64,000 bases of DNA from Mycobacterium scrofulaceum (GTDB taxonomy: Bacteria > Actinomycetota > Actinomycetes > Mycobacteriales > Mycobacteriaceae): assembly GCF_001667885.1 (NCBI RefSeq), contig NZ_LZJW01000040.1, positions 29,474 to 93,473 on the forward strand, in the 5' to 3' direction. Made by a program: the position numbers and the translations under genes. The notes under the pieces were generated by a model. That model saw only the letters and a program-made list of their open reading frames with translations. It made no database searches and had not been told where the DNA came from. Position 1 is the stretch's first letter. Every line of letters begins with the position of its first letter. Of this stretch, positions 46,014 to 55,199 are shown piece by piece.

Positions 46014-47201
46014 CTAATGCTCGGCCGCAGGGGATCTCAAGGCGATGAGGGGGATCGCCATCTCGGCGGGTGTCCCCGCGCCGTGAAAACCTATGAGGCG
46101 GGCCGATTCCGCCGGCTCGTGCCCCGTTGCCAGCACGGCGGTGTCGCCGGTGCAGACGGCGACGATATCACCGATTCGCCGCAGGTGCGCGGGGCTGACC
46201 GGCCCGAACATCCCGGTGGCCACGGCTTCCTCGCGGCTGTAGATCAACGCCCGCCCGTCGAGCACTTCGCTCCAGGCGGCGTGCACATCCGCCGCCGCGC
46301 CCTGCTCGGTGTGCAGGTAACGCACCCGCGGCTCACCGGCGACCACGCGGATCCCCGCGCCCAGTCGCGGGTCGGTGTCGAGGTCGACGCGCGCGCCGGG
46401 TGGAACGTTGAAGCCGCCGTGGTCGGCGGTCACCAGCAGCGCCGCGGTCGGGGGCAGCGCCTCGACCAGCCGGGTCAGGAGCGCGTCGACCTGGGCCGCG
46501 GCGTCGTGCCATTGGGATGACCCGACGCCGAACGCGTGGGCCGCGGTGTCCAGGGCGGCGGTGTAGCCGTAGACCAGTCCGGGCGCCGCACGCAGCTCGT
46601 CGGCGACCCGCTGCGCGGTGTCGTCCGTCGGCTGGACCGGGCGGAATTCGGCGCCCCGGTAGGCCGCGTCGGTCAGCCCGCTACCCATGAACGCGGCCGG
46701 CAGGACGGCCCGCGCGCTGACTCCCGCCTGGTTGAGCCGACCGAACCAGGTCGGTAGCGGCTGCCACTCGCTGTGCGGTGGGTCATCGCGCCACAGGATG
46801 TGGTTGATCACCCGATCCGAGCCGGGAACGTTGAGCGTGAAGCCCAGGATCCCGTGCTCGCCGGGCTGCGCCCCGGTGCCCATCGACACCAGGCTGGTCG
46901 GGGTGGTCGACGGAAACGTGCAGGTGAGCTCCGTGAGGCGGCCCACCTGGCCCGCGGCCACGGCGGCGAGCAGCGGCGCGCTGCCGGCCAGCTCGCCGAG
47001 CAGGCGCCATCCCAGGCCGTCGACCAGCACCACCGCGACGCGATCAACCTGGTCGGCGCCGACCCAATCGGCCAGGCCCAACTTGTCGACGGCGTCCGGC
47101 GCGCCGAGCAGCGCGCCGGCGGCGGGCAGCACGTCGCACAGGGAACCAGGCACGGGGGCAAGTCTGGCACGAGCCGGCCCGTGAAGTCGGCGACCCGGCA
47201 T
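46014..47201 (-). CDS. Alkaline phosphatase superfamily phosphodiesterase-like protein
   Basis: This is a 395-residue protein of the type I phosphodiesterase/nucleotide pyrophosphatase family. The metal and nucleophile region is VVLVDGLGWRLL followed by TFPSTTPTSLVSMGTG, with Thr as the likely nucleophile; the second metal site is LVTADHGGFNVP, and GEHGILGFTLNVPG also matches. The start at 47201 lies 20 bases after the DUF6390-like stop, so it is the last gene of the hydrogenase operon, or a separate one. No signal peptide is seen; the substrate is unknown. Confidence 0.78.
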   Translation of the reverse strand: MPGRRLHGPARARLAPVPGSLCDVLPAAGALLGAPDAVDKLGLADWVGADQVDRVAVVLVDGLGWRLLGELAGSAPLLAAVAAGQVGRLTELTCTFPSTTPTSLVSMGTGAQPGEHGILGFTLNVPGSDRVINHILWRDDPPHSEWQPLPTWFGRLNQAGVSARAVLPAAFMGSGLTDAAYRGAEFRPVQPTDDTAQRVADELRAAPGLVYGYTAALDTAAHAFGVGSSQWHDAAAQVDALLTRLVEALPPTAALLVTADHGGFNVPPGARVDLDTDPRLGAGIRVVAGEPRVRYLHTEQGAAADVHAAWSEVLDGRALIYSREEAVATGMFGPVSPAHLRRIGDIVAVCTGDTAVLATGHEPAESARLIGFHGAGTPAEMAIPLIALRSPAAEH

Positions 47202-47221
47202 GGCCGTGCCCGCGATCGCCG

Positions 47222-47971
47222 CTAGACGCGCGCCAGTCGCTCGCTCGTCACGCGCAGCTGGCGATCGGTTCCGTCGGCGAGGGCACGGACCTGCCGCGGG
47301 GAGAGCCGGCCGCAGAGCCGCCCCCAGTGCAACGCGACCTCGTCGCCGGCGGCCACGTCGGGCACCGCGCTGTACCCGTCGGTCCAGACGTCGAACGACC
47401 GCGGCGACGGTTCCGACAGCACGAGCGCTCCACCGTCGAGCACCAGTTGCCGGCACCGCACCTCGATCCGGTCGTGGTCGCGGCGCAGCACGGTCCCCCA
47501 GGTGATGCGGCAGTTGTCGAGGACGGTCAGCGGGTGTTCGTCCATACCGCGGCCCAGGAACCGCGTCCATGGGTACACGCCGAACACGTGGAAGCTGTGA
47601 TTGGCGGCGGCCTCGCGGGCGAGGTCCGGCGTCAGATGTGACCAGTAGCGGCCCGCCTGCGGGCCGATGATCGCGAGCAACGCGTCGAAGAAGCGTTGCG
47701 GGTTCAGGTCGGCCCCGACGCCGCCGCCCAGCCAGTACGACTCGACGAGCCGATCGTCCAGTGGGTCGGCGATCCCGGTCAGGGCCGACAGCACCCGCAG
47801 GTACGGCCAGGCCCCGGAGAATTTGGTCGCCGCCCGGCGCACCTCGTCCTGCGAACCGTCGCGCAGGGTGGCTCCCAGCGGGGGACCGCAGTAGCCCAGT
47901 GCGTTGGGCGCGTACGCGTAGCGGGCGAACATCTCCACGCCGCGCTGCGAGCCGTTGGTGTCACCGGTCAA
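47222..47971 (-). CDS. Hydrogenase-locus protein (DUF6390-like)
   Basis: This is a 249-residue protein of unknown function (FARYAYAPNALGYCGPP, SGAWPYLRVLSALTGI, SFHVFGVYPWTRFL). It is mostly helical and soluble. I recall the family (DUF6390) from the same place in other actinobacterial hydrogenase loci. Its start overlaps the hypD stop (ATGA), so it belongs to the operon. It might take part in maturation or regulation, but nothing in the sequence shows which. Confidence 0.7.
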   Translation of the reverse strand: MTGDTNGSQRGVEMFARYAYAPNALGYCGPPLGATLRDGSQDEVRRAATKFSGAWPYLRVLSALTGIADPLDDRLVESYWLGGGVGADLNPQRFFDALLAIIGPQAGRYWSHLTPDLAREAAANHSFHVFGVYPWTRFLGRGMDEHPLTVLDNCRITWGTVLRRDHDRIEVRCRQLVLDGGALVLSEPSPRSFDVWTDGYSAVPDVAAGDEVALHWGRLCGRLSPRQVRALADGTDRQLRVTSERLARV

Positions 47972-49098
47972 GCGCGCCCCACCAGCTTGACGGCGTCACG
48001 GTGCATCCGGCCGAAGTTGTAGTAGGCCGCGCAGGCTCCCTCGGGGGACACCATGCAGGTGCCGATCGGGGTCTCCGGGGTGCACGCGGTCCCGAAAACC
48101 TTGCACTCCCAGGGCTTCAGCACCCCCTTGAGCACCTCGCCGCACTGGCACGCCTTGGGGTCGGCGACCCGAACGCCGGGCATCGAGAATCGCAGTTCGG
48201 CGTCGAACCCCGCGAAGTCGTCGTGCAGCCGCAGCGCGCTTTGGGAGATGAAGCCCAGCCCGCGCCACTCGAAGTGGGGACGCAGCGCAAACACCTTGCC
48301 CATCAACGCCAAAGCGGCCGGGTTGCCGCTTTCCGGCACCACGCGCGTGTACTGGTTCTCCACCTCGCAGCGGCCCTCACGGATCTGGGTCAGCAGCATC
48401 GCGACGGCGGCCAGAATGTCCAGCGGCTCGAAACCGGCCACCACCAACGGCTTTCGGTACACCTCGGGCACGAACCGGTAGGGGCGGTTGCCCACCACCG
48501 TTGACACGTGTCCGGGGCCGATGAATCCGGACAGCCGCAGGTCCGGTGACTCCAGGATGGCCTTGATCGGCGGGACGATCATCACGTGGTTGCAGAACAC
48601 GCTGAAATTTCTCAGCGCCAGGTCACGCGCCCGCACCAGCGTCACGGCCGTCGACGGCGCGGTGGTCTCGAACCCGATGGCGAAGAACACCACATGTTTG
48701 TCGGGGTTGTCGAGCGCGATCTTCAGCGCGTCCAGCGGCGAGTACACGAACCGCACGTCGGCGCCGCGCGCCTTGGCGTCCAGCAGGCTGCCGTTCGAGC
48801 CGGGTACGCGCATCATGTCTCCGAAGCAGGTGAAGATCACGTCGGGCTGCCCGGCCAGCCACATCGCGTCGTCGATGCGGCCCATCGGGATCACGCACAC
48901 CGGACAACCCGGGCCGTGCACCAGTTCGACGTTCTCGGGCAGCAGGTGTTCGATGCCGTGCCGGTAGATCGTGTGTGTGTGCCCGCCGCACACCTCCATG
49001 AATTTGAACTGCTCACCGTCGTCGCCGGCCAAGCGTCCTATGGCGCCCAGCAACTTTCGCGCCGCGGCCGGATCACGGAACTCGTCAACGAATTTCAT
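47968..49098 (-). CDS. hypD: Hydrogenase maturation protein HypD
   Basis: HypD holds a [4Fe-4S] cluster and, with HypC, is the scaffold on which Fe(CN)2CO is built. The signatures are VCGGHTHTI, HGPGCPVCVIP, and the C-terminal cluster Cys in ACQCGEVLKGVLKPWECKVFG and TCMVSPEGACAAYY. The start at 49098 (MKFVDEF) was chosen because AGGGGAC lies upstream; an in-frame ATG nine codons earlier is possible. The stop overlaps the DUF6390-like start by four bases. Confidence 0.94.
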   Translation of the reverse strand: MKFVDEFRDPAAARKLLGAIGRLAGDDGEQFKFMEVCGGHTHTIYRHGIEHLLPENVELVHGPGCPVCVIPMGRIDDAMWLAGQPDVIFTCFGDMMRVPGSNGSLLDAKARGADVRFVYSPLDALKIALDNPDKHVVFFAIGFETTAPSTAVTLVRARDLALRNFSVFCNHVMIVPPIKAILESPDLRLSGFIGPGHVSTVVGNRPYRFVPEVYRKPLVVAGFEPLDILAAVAMLLTQIREGRCEVENQYTRVVPESGNPAALALMGKVFALRPHFEWRGLGFISQSALRLHDDFAGFDAELRFSMPGVRVADPKACQCGEVLKGVLKPWECKVFGTACTPETPIGTCMVSPEGACAAYYNFGRMHRDAVKLVGRA

Positions 49099-49161
49099 GT
49101 GCGTCCCCTTCAGGTGATGGCCCAACCCGTCGGTCCGTTCCCGGACCGCATCGGCGCCGGG

Positions 49162-49434
49162 CTAGATGATCGACGACGAGTCGAAGGCTTGGATCTCGGT
49201 GTCGTAGGCGTCGCCGAGCTTCTTGACGGCGGCCAGGGTGAGCAGCGCCTCCGTCTCGTCGATCTTGGCCATCGCGAACCCTACGTGGACCAGGACCCAG
49301 TCGTCGGGCTCGGGCATGTCGTCCTCCAGCAGCCGGACGCTGATGGTGCGCTGCACACCGCTGACGTCCACCTTCGCCAGATGGTTGGCTGGATCGGTGA
49401 TCTCGACGATCCGGCCCGGAATTCCAAGACACAT
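49162..49434 (-). CDS. hypC: Hydrogenase maturation chaperone HypC (second copy)
   Basis: This is a 90-residue HypC. The N-terminal Met-Cys-Leu-Gly-Ile-Pro-Gly is intact, with the Cys that binds iron and HypD. The OB-like body (VDVSGVQRTISVRLLEDD, VLVHVGFAMAKID) is normal. Being next to hypD and hypE, it probably delivers the iron centre to the large subunit. The operon has another HypC at 54288 and a fused HypC domain at 51233. Confidence 0.92.
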   Translation of the reverse strand: MCLGIPGRIVEITDPANHLAKVDVSGVQRTISVRLLEDDMPEPDDWVLVHVGFAMAKIDETEALLTLAAVKKLGDAYDTEIQAFDSSSII

Positions 49435-49449
49435 GCGCGCCTTCCTTCC

Positions 49450-50562
49450 TTAACAGATCCTCGGCAGGGGATCGCCGACGAGCATGTCGACGATCCGGGT
49501 GCCGCCGAATCCGGTTCGCAGCACTACGCTTTCGGCTGGTTCGGTGACGATTTCTCCGACCTCGGCCGCGTTCGCTCCCAGCGGGTGCGACCGCAGGGCG
49601 GCCAGCCCGGCCTCCGCCTCCTCCGGCGCGACGACGGCGATGAACTTGCCCTCGTTGGCGACGTAGAGCGGGTCGATGCCGAGCAACTCGCAGGCGCCGT
49701 TCACCGTGGGCGCCACCGGAAGCCGCTCCTCTTCGAGCAACACGCCGAGGCCGCAGGCCTGGGCCAGTTCGTTGCAGACGGTGCCCACCCCGCCCCGCGT
49801 CGCGTCGCGCATCCACCGGGTCGACGGCGCGGCCGCCATCAACAGTTCCACCAGGGGGCTCACCGACGCGGTGTCGGATGCGATGTCGGCCTCGATGGCC
49901 AGGTCGCCGCGCGCCAGCATGACCGCCATGCCGTGGTCACCCATCGACCCCGACAGCAGCAGCTTGTCGCCGGGCCGCACCGCCGCCGCCGACAGCGCGC
50001 GCCCCGCCGGAATCACACCGGCTCCGGCGGTGGTGACGAACACGCCGTCGGCCGCGCCCCGGGGGACCACCTTCGTGTCACCGGTGACGATCCGCACCCC
50101 CGCGGTGGCGGCCGCCGCCGCCATGTCGGCGACGATCTCCTTCAATTCGCTGATGGGGAAACCCTCTTCGAGGACGAACGCCGCCGAGATCCACGACGGC
50201 ACGGCGCCGGCCATCGCGAGGTCGTTGCAGGTGCCGTGCACCGCGAGCGCGCCGATGGAGCCGCCGGGAAAACGTCTGGGCTGCACCACGAACGAGTCCG
50301 TGGACATGGCCAGGCGCTCGCCGCCGGGCAGCGTCAGGATCGCGCTGTCCCCGAGCGACTCCAGGAGCGGGTTGCGGAACGCCTCCATGAATACGGCGTC
50401 CACCAGCGCCGCGGAGGCCTTGCCGCCGGCGCCGTGCGCCAGCGTCACGTGGTCGTCGAGCAAGCGGGGGCGGCGCCTGCGGAACGATTCGATCCGCTCG
50501 ATCACCTCACCCTCGGCGAAGCGTGGTCCCGACGAAAGATATTCGCCAGCAGAGTTTTTCAT
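49450..50562 (-). CDS. hypE: Hydrogenase maturation protein HypE
   Basis: HypE dehydrates the carbamoylated C-terminal Cys to a thiocyanate that supplies cyanide to iron. The ATP-binding PurM fold is seen (LAHGAGGKASAALVDAVF, DSAILTLPGG, GTCNDLAMAGAVP), and the protein ends in PRIC, the essential terminal Cys. The start at 50562 overlaps the stop of the SIS gene by four bases; a longer frame upstream is antisense or out of register with it. 370 residues. Confidence 0.94.
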   Translation of the reverse strand: MKNSAGEYLSSGPRFAEGEVIERIESFRRRRPRLLDDHVTLAHGAGGKASAALVDAVFMEAFRNPLLESLGDSAILTLPGGERLAMSTDSFVVQPRRFPGGSIGALAVHGTCNDLAMAGAVPSWISAAFVLEEGFPISELKEIVADMAAAAATAGVRIVTGDTKVVPRGAADGVFVTTAGAGVIPAGRALSAAAVRPGDKLLLSGSMGDHGMAVMLARGDLAIEADIASDTASVSPLVELLMAAAPSTRWMRDATRGGVGTVCNELAQACGLGVLLEEERLPVAPTVNGACELLGIDPLYVANEGKFIAVVAPEEAEAGLAALRSHPLGANAAEVGEIVTEPAESVVLRTGFGGTRIVDMLVGDPLPRIC

Positions 50563-51236
50563 GCCGCCCCCCGACCCCGCTCGCCGCGGAGATGTTGATG
50601 TACGTTCAGCCACAGCTGGTAGCCGAGCAGCGCCTGTGACTCCTGAATCCGGTGCACGCTCTGCGAACGAACCGCGAAGCAGGCGTCCACGTTCGGGTTG
50701 TTCGCGAACGCGCCGCCGTCGTAGCCGGCGAACCCGATGGTGTACAGGCCGCGTCGACGCGCCTCGGCCAGCGCGGCGAGCAGGTTGGGCGAGCCGCCGC
50801 TGGTGGACATCGCGATCGCGATGTCCCCGGCGCTCGCGCGGGCGATCAACTGGCGGGCGAACACCAACTCGAATCCTACGTCGTTGCCCAGCGCGGTCAG
50901 GATCGCCTGATCGGTGGTCAGCGGCCACGCGGGTAACGGTTTGCCGACCGGCGGCCGCGCGAACAGCCTTGCCAGCGTGGTGGAATCGGTGCAGCTGCCG
51001 CCGTTGCCGAAGGTGAACATGCGCCCGCCCGCCGTGAAACGGCGCGCCACCTCGGCGGCGGCCTGACCGAGCAGAGCGGCGTTGGCGTCCAGCGTCGAGC
51101 GTCGCAGCGCCAGGCTCTCGGCCGCCTTCGCCTGCGCCGACGCGGCCAGGTCGGCCAGCAGCGAGGCGGGATCGTCTTCCCGCGCGTCGATGAAGGGGTA
51201 CAGGAAGTTGGTGGGTTCGTCGGCGTCGCGGCTCAT
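50559..51236 (-). CDS. SIS-domain protein, GmhA-like
   Basis: This is a 225-residue SIS (sugar isomerase) fold protein. The phosphosugar loop is TFGNGGSCTDSTT, and STSGGSP is the second loop. In true GmhA the residues after GNGGS include His and Glu that bind zinc; here they read CTDSTTLARLF, so the isomerase reaction is unlikely. The start at 51236 (MSRDADEPTN) overlaps the upstream gene by ATGA. Its place between hypF and hypE suggests a role in hydrogenase maturation, not sugar metabolism. Confidence 0.8.
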   Translation of the reverse strand: MSRDADEPTNFLYPFIDAREDDPASLLADLAASAQAKAAESLALRRSTLDANAALLGQAAAEVARRFTAGGRMFTFGNGGSCTDSTTLARLFARPPVGKPLPAWPLTTDQAILTALGNDVGFELVFARQLIARASAGDIAIAMSTSGGSPNLLAALAEARRRGLYTIGFAGYDGGAFANNPNVDACFAVRSQSVHRIQESQALLGYQLWLNVHQHLRGERGRGAA

Positions 51237-51949
51237 CGGTCCTCCTCGTCCAGTCTGCCGATCGCCATGCCGGCGTGCACCAGCATCAGGTCCCCGGCGG
51301 CGACCGGTTCGATCAGCGTGGTCACCACGGTCTCCACGCCCCGCGCGGTGCGCACCACGGCGTGCCCGTCGGCCGACGCCGTCACCGCCTCGCCGGGGCG
51401 TCCCTCGTCGCTGCAGGTGACGCAGAGCGACTCGGGGGGCTCCGGTTTGAGCAGGCCGGGGTGCTCGAAGCACACGTGGGTCAGCTCCCACAGGAGGTGG
51501 TAGAACAGCACGAAACCGCCGGTGGCGGGCACGCGTGGATCGGGGTCGTCGAGCCACAGCACATGGTCGGCCATCCCCGCCGCGGGTCGTTCGCCGCTAC
51601 CGATCCAGATCGTGGTGGCACCCCACGCGGGCGCGCGCCGCATCACCGAGCGGACCTGTGCCTCCTCGGCACCGGAAACCGCGATCACGATGTCGCCGGG
51701 GCGCACCGAGACCCGCACCAGATCCACCAGGTCGGGTCCGGTCAGCGCCACCGCGGGTAGCGCCCGTTTGCCCATGATGACCGGGTGGACGAATTCGACC
51801 GCGATGTGCAGCGCGTGTGGTTCCCACGACGGCGCGATGGACCACATGGTGGCGCCGGCGGCGAAGCGCTTGGCGAGGGTGAACGCGCTGGCGGCGAGGT
51901 CTTCGGCCAATTCGGCGCCAAGCCCGCGGTCGATGGCTGTGGTGGTCAT
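51233..51949 (-). CDS. SIS-HypC fusion protein
   Basis: This 238-residue protein has two domains. Residues 1-155 are SIS-like (RFAAGATMWSIAPSWEPHAL, then DIVIAVSGAEEAQVRSVM and GATTIWIGSGE). Residues about 170-238 are HypC-like, with C176-V-T-C179, VETVVTTLIEPVAAGDLMLV and HAGMAIGRLDEE. In normal HypC the iron-binding Cys is residue 2 at a free N-terminus; here it is internal, so the chemistry must differ or the domain only docks to HypD. It lies between hypF and the SIS gene. Confidence 0.8.
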   Translation of the reverse strand: MTTTAIDRGLGAELAEDLAASAFTLAKRFAAGATMWSIAPSWEPHALHIAVEFVHPVIMGKRALPAVALTGPDLVDLVRVSVRPGDIVIAVSGAEEAQVRSVMRRAPAWGATTIWIGSGERPAAGMADHVLWLDDPDPRVPATGGFVLFYHLLWELTHVCFEHPGLLKPEPPESLCVTCSDEGRPGEAVTASADGHAVVRTARGVETVVTTLIEPVAAGDLMLVHAGMAIGRLDEEDR

Positions 51950-51952
51950 GAC

Positions 51953-54286
51953 TCAGCCCTTCTCCTGCCCGGTGAGCACGGCGATCGCGGCCTGACCCAA
52001 AGCGAGTCCGCCGTCGTTCGGCGGAACGGTGTGATGGGTCAGCACCTCGAACCCGGCCAGCTGCAATCGCTGTCGACATGCCTTCAGTAACAACACGTTC
52101 TGGAACACCCCGCCGGTGAGGCCCACCAGCCGGATGGTGCCGGCCAGCTGACCGACCGCCTTGGCGACGGCGATCGCGACGGCCTGGTGAAACGCCGCGG
52201 CGAGCACGGCGGGCCGGGTGCCGGCGTGCAGCGCCGACACCAGCGTCTGCACCATGGGGGCGGGGTCGATCACCCCGTCGGCGCGCACCATGAGCGGCAG
52301 CGACGGCCCGGACCGCCCCTGCGCCGATTCGGCCAGCGCCTCCAGCTCGACGGCGGCCTGGCCTTCGTAGTCGATGCGGTGCCGCACGCCGAGCAGGGAG
52401 GCGACCGCGTCGAAGAGGCGGCCCATGCTCGAGCAGGGCACGCATCCGGTCCCCGACTCCAATTGCGAACGGGTGACTAGTAATTCGTCCCGGGTGGCGG
52501 CGGCGACGGGGGCCAGGTCGGGGGTCCAGGCGATGCCGGCGTACCACAACTGGGACAGCGCCATCCGCCACGGGTTGCGCACCGCGGCGTCACCGCCGGG
52601 CAATGGCACCGGCAGCAGGTGGCCGGCCCGGACGAATCGGTGGCTGTCGGTGCCGAGACGCAGGATCTCGCCGCCCCAGATGGTCTGGTCGCATCCGTAA
52701 CCGGTGCCGTCGAAGGAGACGCCGATGACGGGTTCGCCGAGGCGTCCGTGCTCGGCCAGCAGCGACACCACGTGCGCGTGGTGGTGCTGGACGAGGTCCA
52801 GCGGCCGACCGTCGGCGCGGCGCTCCGCCCAGCTGCGGGTGTGGTATCCGGGATGTAGATCGGCGGCCAGCCGCGCCGGTTCGCCGCGAATTCCGCTGAG
52901 CTGGCGCACGGCGCGCTCGAAGGCGCGCAGCGTCTCCCAGGTGCCCATGTCGCCGATGTGCCCGGACAGGTACGCCCGCGGGCCGTCGGTGAGGCAGAAC
53001 GTGTTCTTCAATTCCCCGCCGACGGCCAGCACAGCCGGCCCCGAGACGTTGAGGTCGACCGGGAGCGGCGCGTAGCCACGGGAGCGGCGGATCGGCAGTT
53101 CGTGACCGTCGACCACGCGGACCACCGAGTCGTCGCACGGGACATGGATCGGGCGGTCGTGGTCCAAGATCGCATCACAGAGCGCTGGAAGGCGTTGTGT
53201 GGCATCGTCATCGGTGAAGCAGATGGGTTCGTCGGAGCGGTTGGCGCTGGTGAGCACCAGCGCGTCGGGCGCCGGCGCGGCGGCGCCCGGCACGGGCGCC
53301 AGGAGCAGGTGATGCAGCGGGGAGTACGGCAGCATCAGGCCGAGCAGTGGGCTGCCGGGCGCGACGCCGTCGGCGACCGGGGCGTCCGGCCGTCGCTTGA
53401 GCAACACGATCGGGCGGGCGGCGCCGAGGAGCACGCCGGCCTCCGTGTCATCGATGCACGCGTAGCGCCGGGCGACGTCAAGGTCGCGGACCAGCATGGC
53501 AAACGGCTTGGCGCCGCGGGCCTTTCGCGCGCGCAGCGCCGCGACGGCCGTGTCGTCGCCGGCGGCGCAGGCCAGGTGGTAGCCGCCGACGCCCTTGATG
53601 GCCACCACGGCGCCCGCGGCCAGCGCGCGTTGGGCGGCCGCCAGGGCGGCGTCCGGCCCGTCGACGCGGCCGGCCGATGACGAAAACCACAGTGACGGAC
53701 CGCATTCGGGGCAGGCGATGGGCTGCGCGTGAAACCGGCGATCCGCCGGGTCGTGGTATTCGGCGGTGCAGCGCTCACACATGGCGAACCCCGCCATGGT
53801 GGTGGCCGGGCGGTCGTAGGGCAACTCGCGGATGATGGTGAATCGCGGCCCGCAGTTGGTGCAGGTGACGAACGGGTGCCGGTAGCGCCGGTCGCGCCGG
53901 TCGAACAGCTCGGCGACGCAGTCGTCGCACACCGCGATGTCGGGTGGAATCGGTGTCGTCCCGCCGGGCTCGGCCCGGCTGGCCACTATCCGGAACCCGC
54001 ACCGACCACCGGCGTCGGCGACGAGCTCGCGGACCGTCACGTCGCTGATTCGGGCCAGCGGCGGCGCCTCCGCGCGCAGGCGCCGACCGAATTCGGCCAG
54101 GCGTGCCCGCTCGCCCTGCACCTCGAGGAAGACGGCGCCGGAATCGTTGCCGACGAAACCGGACAAGCCGAGCTCGGTCGCGATGCGGTGCACGAAAGGC
54201 CGGAAGCCAACCCCCTGCACGACACCGGTCACGGTGAAGCGCTGCCGAATGTCGTCGTGCCGCAGCAGCAGGGGGGACGGGGTCAT
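51953..54286 (-). CDS. hypF: Carbamoyltransferase HypF
   Basis: HypF moves the carbamoyl group of carbamoyl phosphate to HypE as the source of the cyanide ligands. Domain order is normal: acylphosphatase ([16 protein letters not shown]), two zinc fingers ([32 protein letters not shown]), YrdC-like ([20 protein letters not shown]), and a Kae1-like domain with [14 protein letters not shown] and [10 protein letters not shown]. The length of 777 is full. It lies one base from the upstream hypC stop. Confidence 0.95.
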   Translation of the reverse strand: MTPSPLLLRHDDIRQRFTVTGVVQGVGFRPFVHRIATELGLSGFVGNDSGAVFLEVQGERARLAEFGRRLRAEAPPLARISDVTVRELVADAGGRCGFRIVASRAEPGGTTPIPPDIAVCDDCVAELFDRRDRRYRHPFVTCTNCGPRFTIIRELPYDRPATTMAGFAMCERCTAEYHDPADRRFHAQPIACPECGPSLWFSSSAGRVDGPDAALAAAQRALAAGAVVAIKGVGGYHLACAAGDDTAVAALRARKARGAKPFAMLVRDLDVARRYACIDDTEAGVLLGAARPIVLLKRRPDAPVADGVAPGSPLLGLMLPYSPLHHLLLAPVPGAAAPAPDALVLTSANRSDEPICFTDDDATQRLPALCDAILDHDRPIHVPCDDSVVRVVDGHELPIRRSRGYAPLPVDLNVSGPAVLAVGGELKNTFCLTDGPRAYLSGHIGDMGTWETLRAFERAVRQLSGIRGEPARLAADLHPGYHTRSWAERRADGRPLDLVQHHHAHVVSLLAEHGRLGEPVIGVSFDGTGYGCDQTIWGGEILRLGTDSHRFVRAGHLLPVPLPGGDAAVRNPWRMALSQLWYAGIAWTPDLAPVAAATRDELLVTRSQLESGTGCVPCSSMGRLFDAVASLLGVRHRIDYEGQAAVELEALAESAQGRSGPSLPLMVRADGVIDPAPMVQTLVSALHAGTRPAVLAAAFHQAVAIAVAKAVGQLAGTIRLVGLTGGVFQNVLLLKACRQRLQLAGFEVLTHHTVPPNDGGLALGQAAIAVLTGQEKG

Positions 54287-54287
54287 C

Positions 54288-54554
54288 TCAGCCGCCCTCC
54301 GGGAGGTCGAACGGATCCGTACGGCCCCTGCCCATCAGCTCGAGGCCGGCCATCGCCTGCTCGGCGCCCTCGCGGTCGGTCTTCTCGACGGCGAAGCCCA
54401 TGTGGATGATTATCCAGTCGCCGGGGGCGAACGTCTCTTCCGGCAGCATGCCGACGTTGACCCTGCGCTGCTCGCCGGTGACATCGACCAACGCGAGCTG
54501 CCCTTCGTAGCCGTCCAGCATCCGGATCACTTGGCCGGGGATCCCTAAACACAT
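54288..54554 (-). CDS. hypC: Hydrogenase maturation chaperone HypC (first copy)
   Basis: This is an 88-residue HypC. It begins Met-Cys-Leu-Gly-Ile-Pro-Gly, has [18 protein letters not shown] and the [14 protein letters not shown] helix. The tail (residues 70-88) is longer and more acidic than in copy two. Placed after the protease gene, it may be dedicated to the large subunit precursor (HybG/HupF type), but the sequence does not prove this. Confidence 0.92.
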   Translation of the reverse strand: MCLGIPGQVIRMLDGYEGQLALVDVTGEQRRVNVGMLPEETFAPGDWIIIHMGFAVEKTDREGAEQAMAGLELMGRGRTDPFDLPEGG

Positions 54555-54557
54555 GGC

Positions 54558-55055
54558 TCAGCGGCCCTCCCGGCTGGTTGCCACCGAGTGCGCCTGCAAC
54601 GCCGCGACGATCTCCTCGACGGCCCGCGCGGCGCGGGGGACCGCCTTCGCCACGGGTTCCGTGAGGCCGATGCCCTCCTCGACGCTGCCCGCCTCGCACC
54701 CGACGACCACCGTGTACGGGGGATTGCCGCCCAGCGCCCGCAGGCTGGCGAACACGGCGGCCGGATCCATGCTGTGCCCGTCGAAACCCACTGCGGGCGA
54801 ATCGGATTCATGGTCCGCCTGGAAGACGTGCAACGTGCCGGGTTGGCCGCGGCTGGGCACGGCGTCGACGAGGACCAGCGTGTCCCATTCCTCGAGCAGG
54901 TCATAGGCGAGGTGCATGCCGCTGATGCCGTAGTCGGTGACGCGGACGCTGGGATCGTCGCGGGATATCTCGGCGGCGCGGATCACTTCGGATCCGAATC
55001 CGTCGTCGCCGAGGAAGATGTTGCCGATGCCGGCTACCAGGATGCGCGCTGTCAT
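54558..55055 (-). CDS. Hydrogenase maturation endopeptidase (HycI/HyaD type)
   Basis: This protease removes the C-terminal tail of the large subunit after nickel insertion. The family signature is GIGNIFLGDDGFGSEVI, with Asp residues that sense nickel, and VDAVPSRGQPGTLHVF and GCEAGSVEEGIGLTEP follow. 165 residues is normal. Its target is expected to be the cut after His577 of the large subunit encoded at 58713. Confidence 0.92.
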   Translation of the reverse strand: MTARILVAGIGNIFLGDDGFGSEVIRAAEISRDDPSVRVTDYGISGMHLAYDLLEEWDTLVLVDAVPSRGQPGTLHVFQADHESDSPAVGFDGHSMDPAAVFASLRALGGNPPYTVVVGCEAGSVEEGIGLTEPVAKAVPRAARAVEEIVAALQAHSVATSREGR

Positions 55056-55067
55056 CTCCGGTGCCGG

Positions 55068-55187
55068 CTACATCCGCCTCAGCTTGAGGTAGCGGCGGGC
55101 ATCGGGCAGGGATACCACCCCCAGCACCAATCCGACCGCGAGCACCAATGCGATGATCGCGACGAATATCCAACCCAGGATTTCCAT
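55068..55187 (-). CDS. 39-residue single-span membrane peptide (DUF6893-like)
   Basis: This small gene encodes MEILGWIFVAIIALVLAVGL followed by a few more hydrophobic residues and a basic end DARRYLKLRR. The ribosome site is AAAGGAG, seven bases before the ATG. It is a single membrane helix with a positive cytoplasmic tail. I recall a similar peptide in other actinobacterial Hhy loci. It may anchor the hydrogenase, which lacks its own membrane segment, but this is inferred. Confidence 0.75.
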   Translation of the reverse strand: MEILGWIFVAIIALVLAVGLVLGVVSLPDARRYLKLRRM

Positions 55188-55199
55188 CTCGAACTCCTT

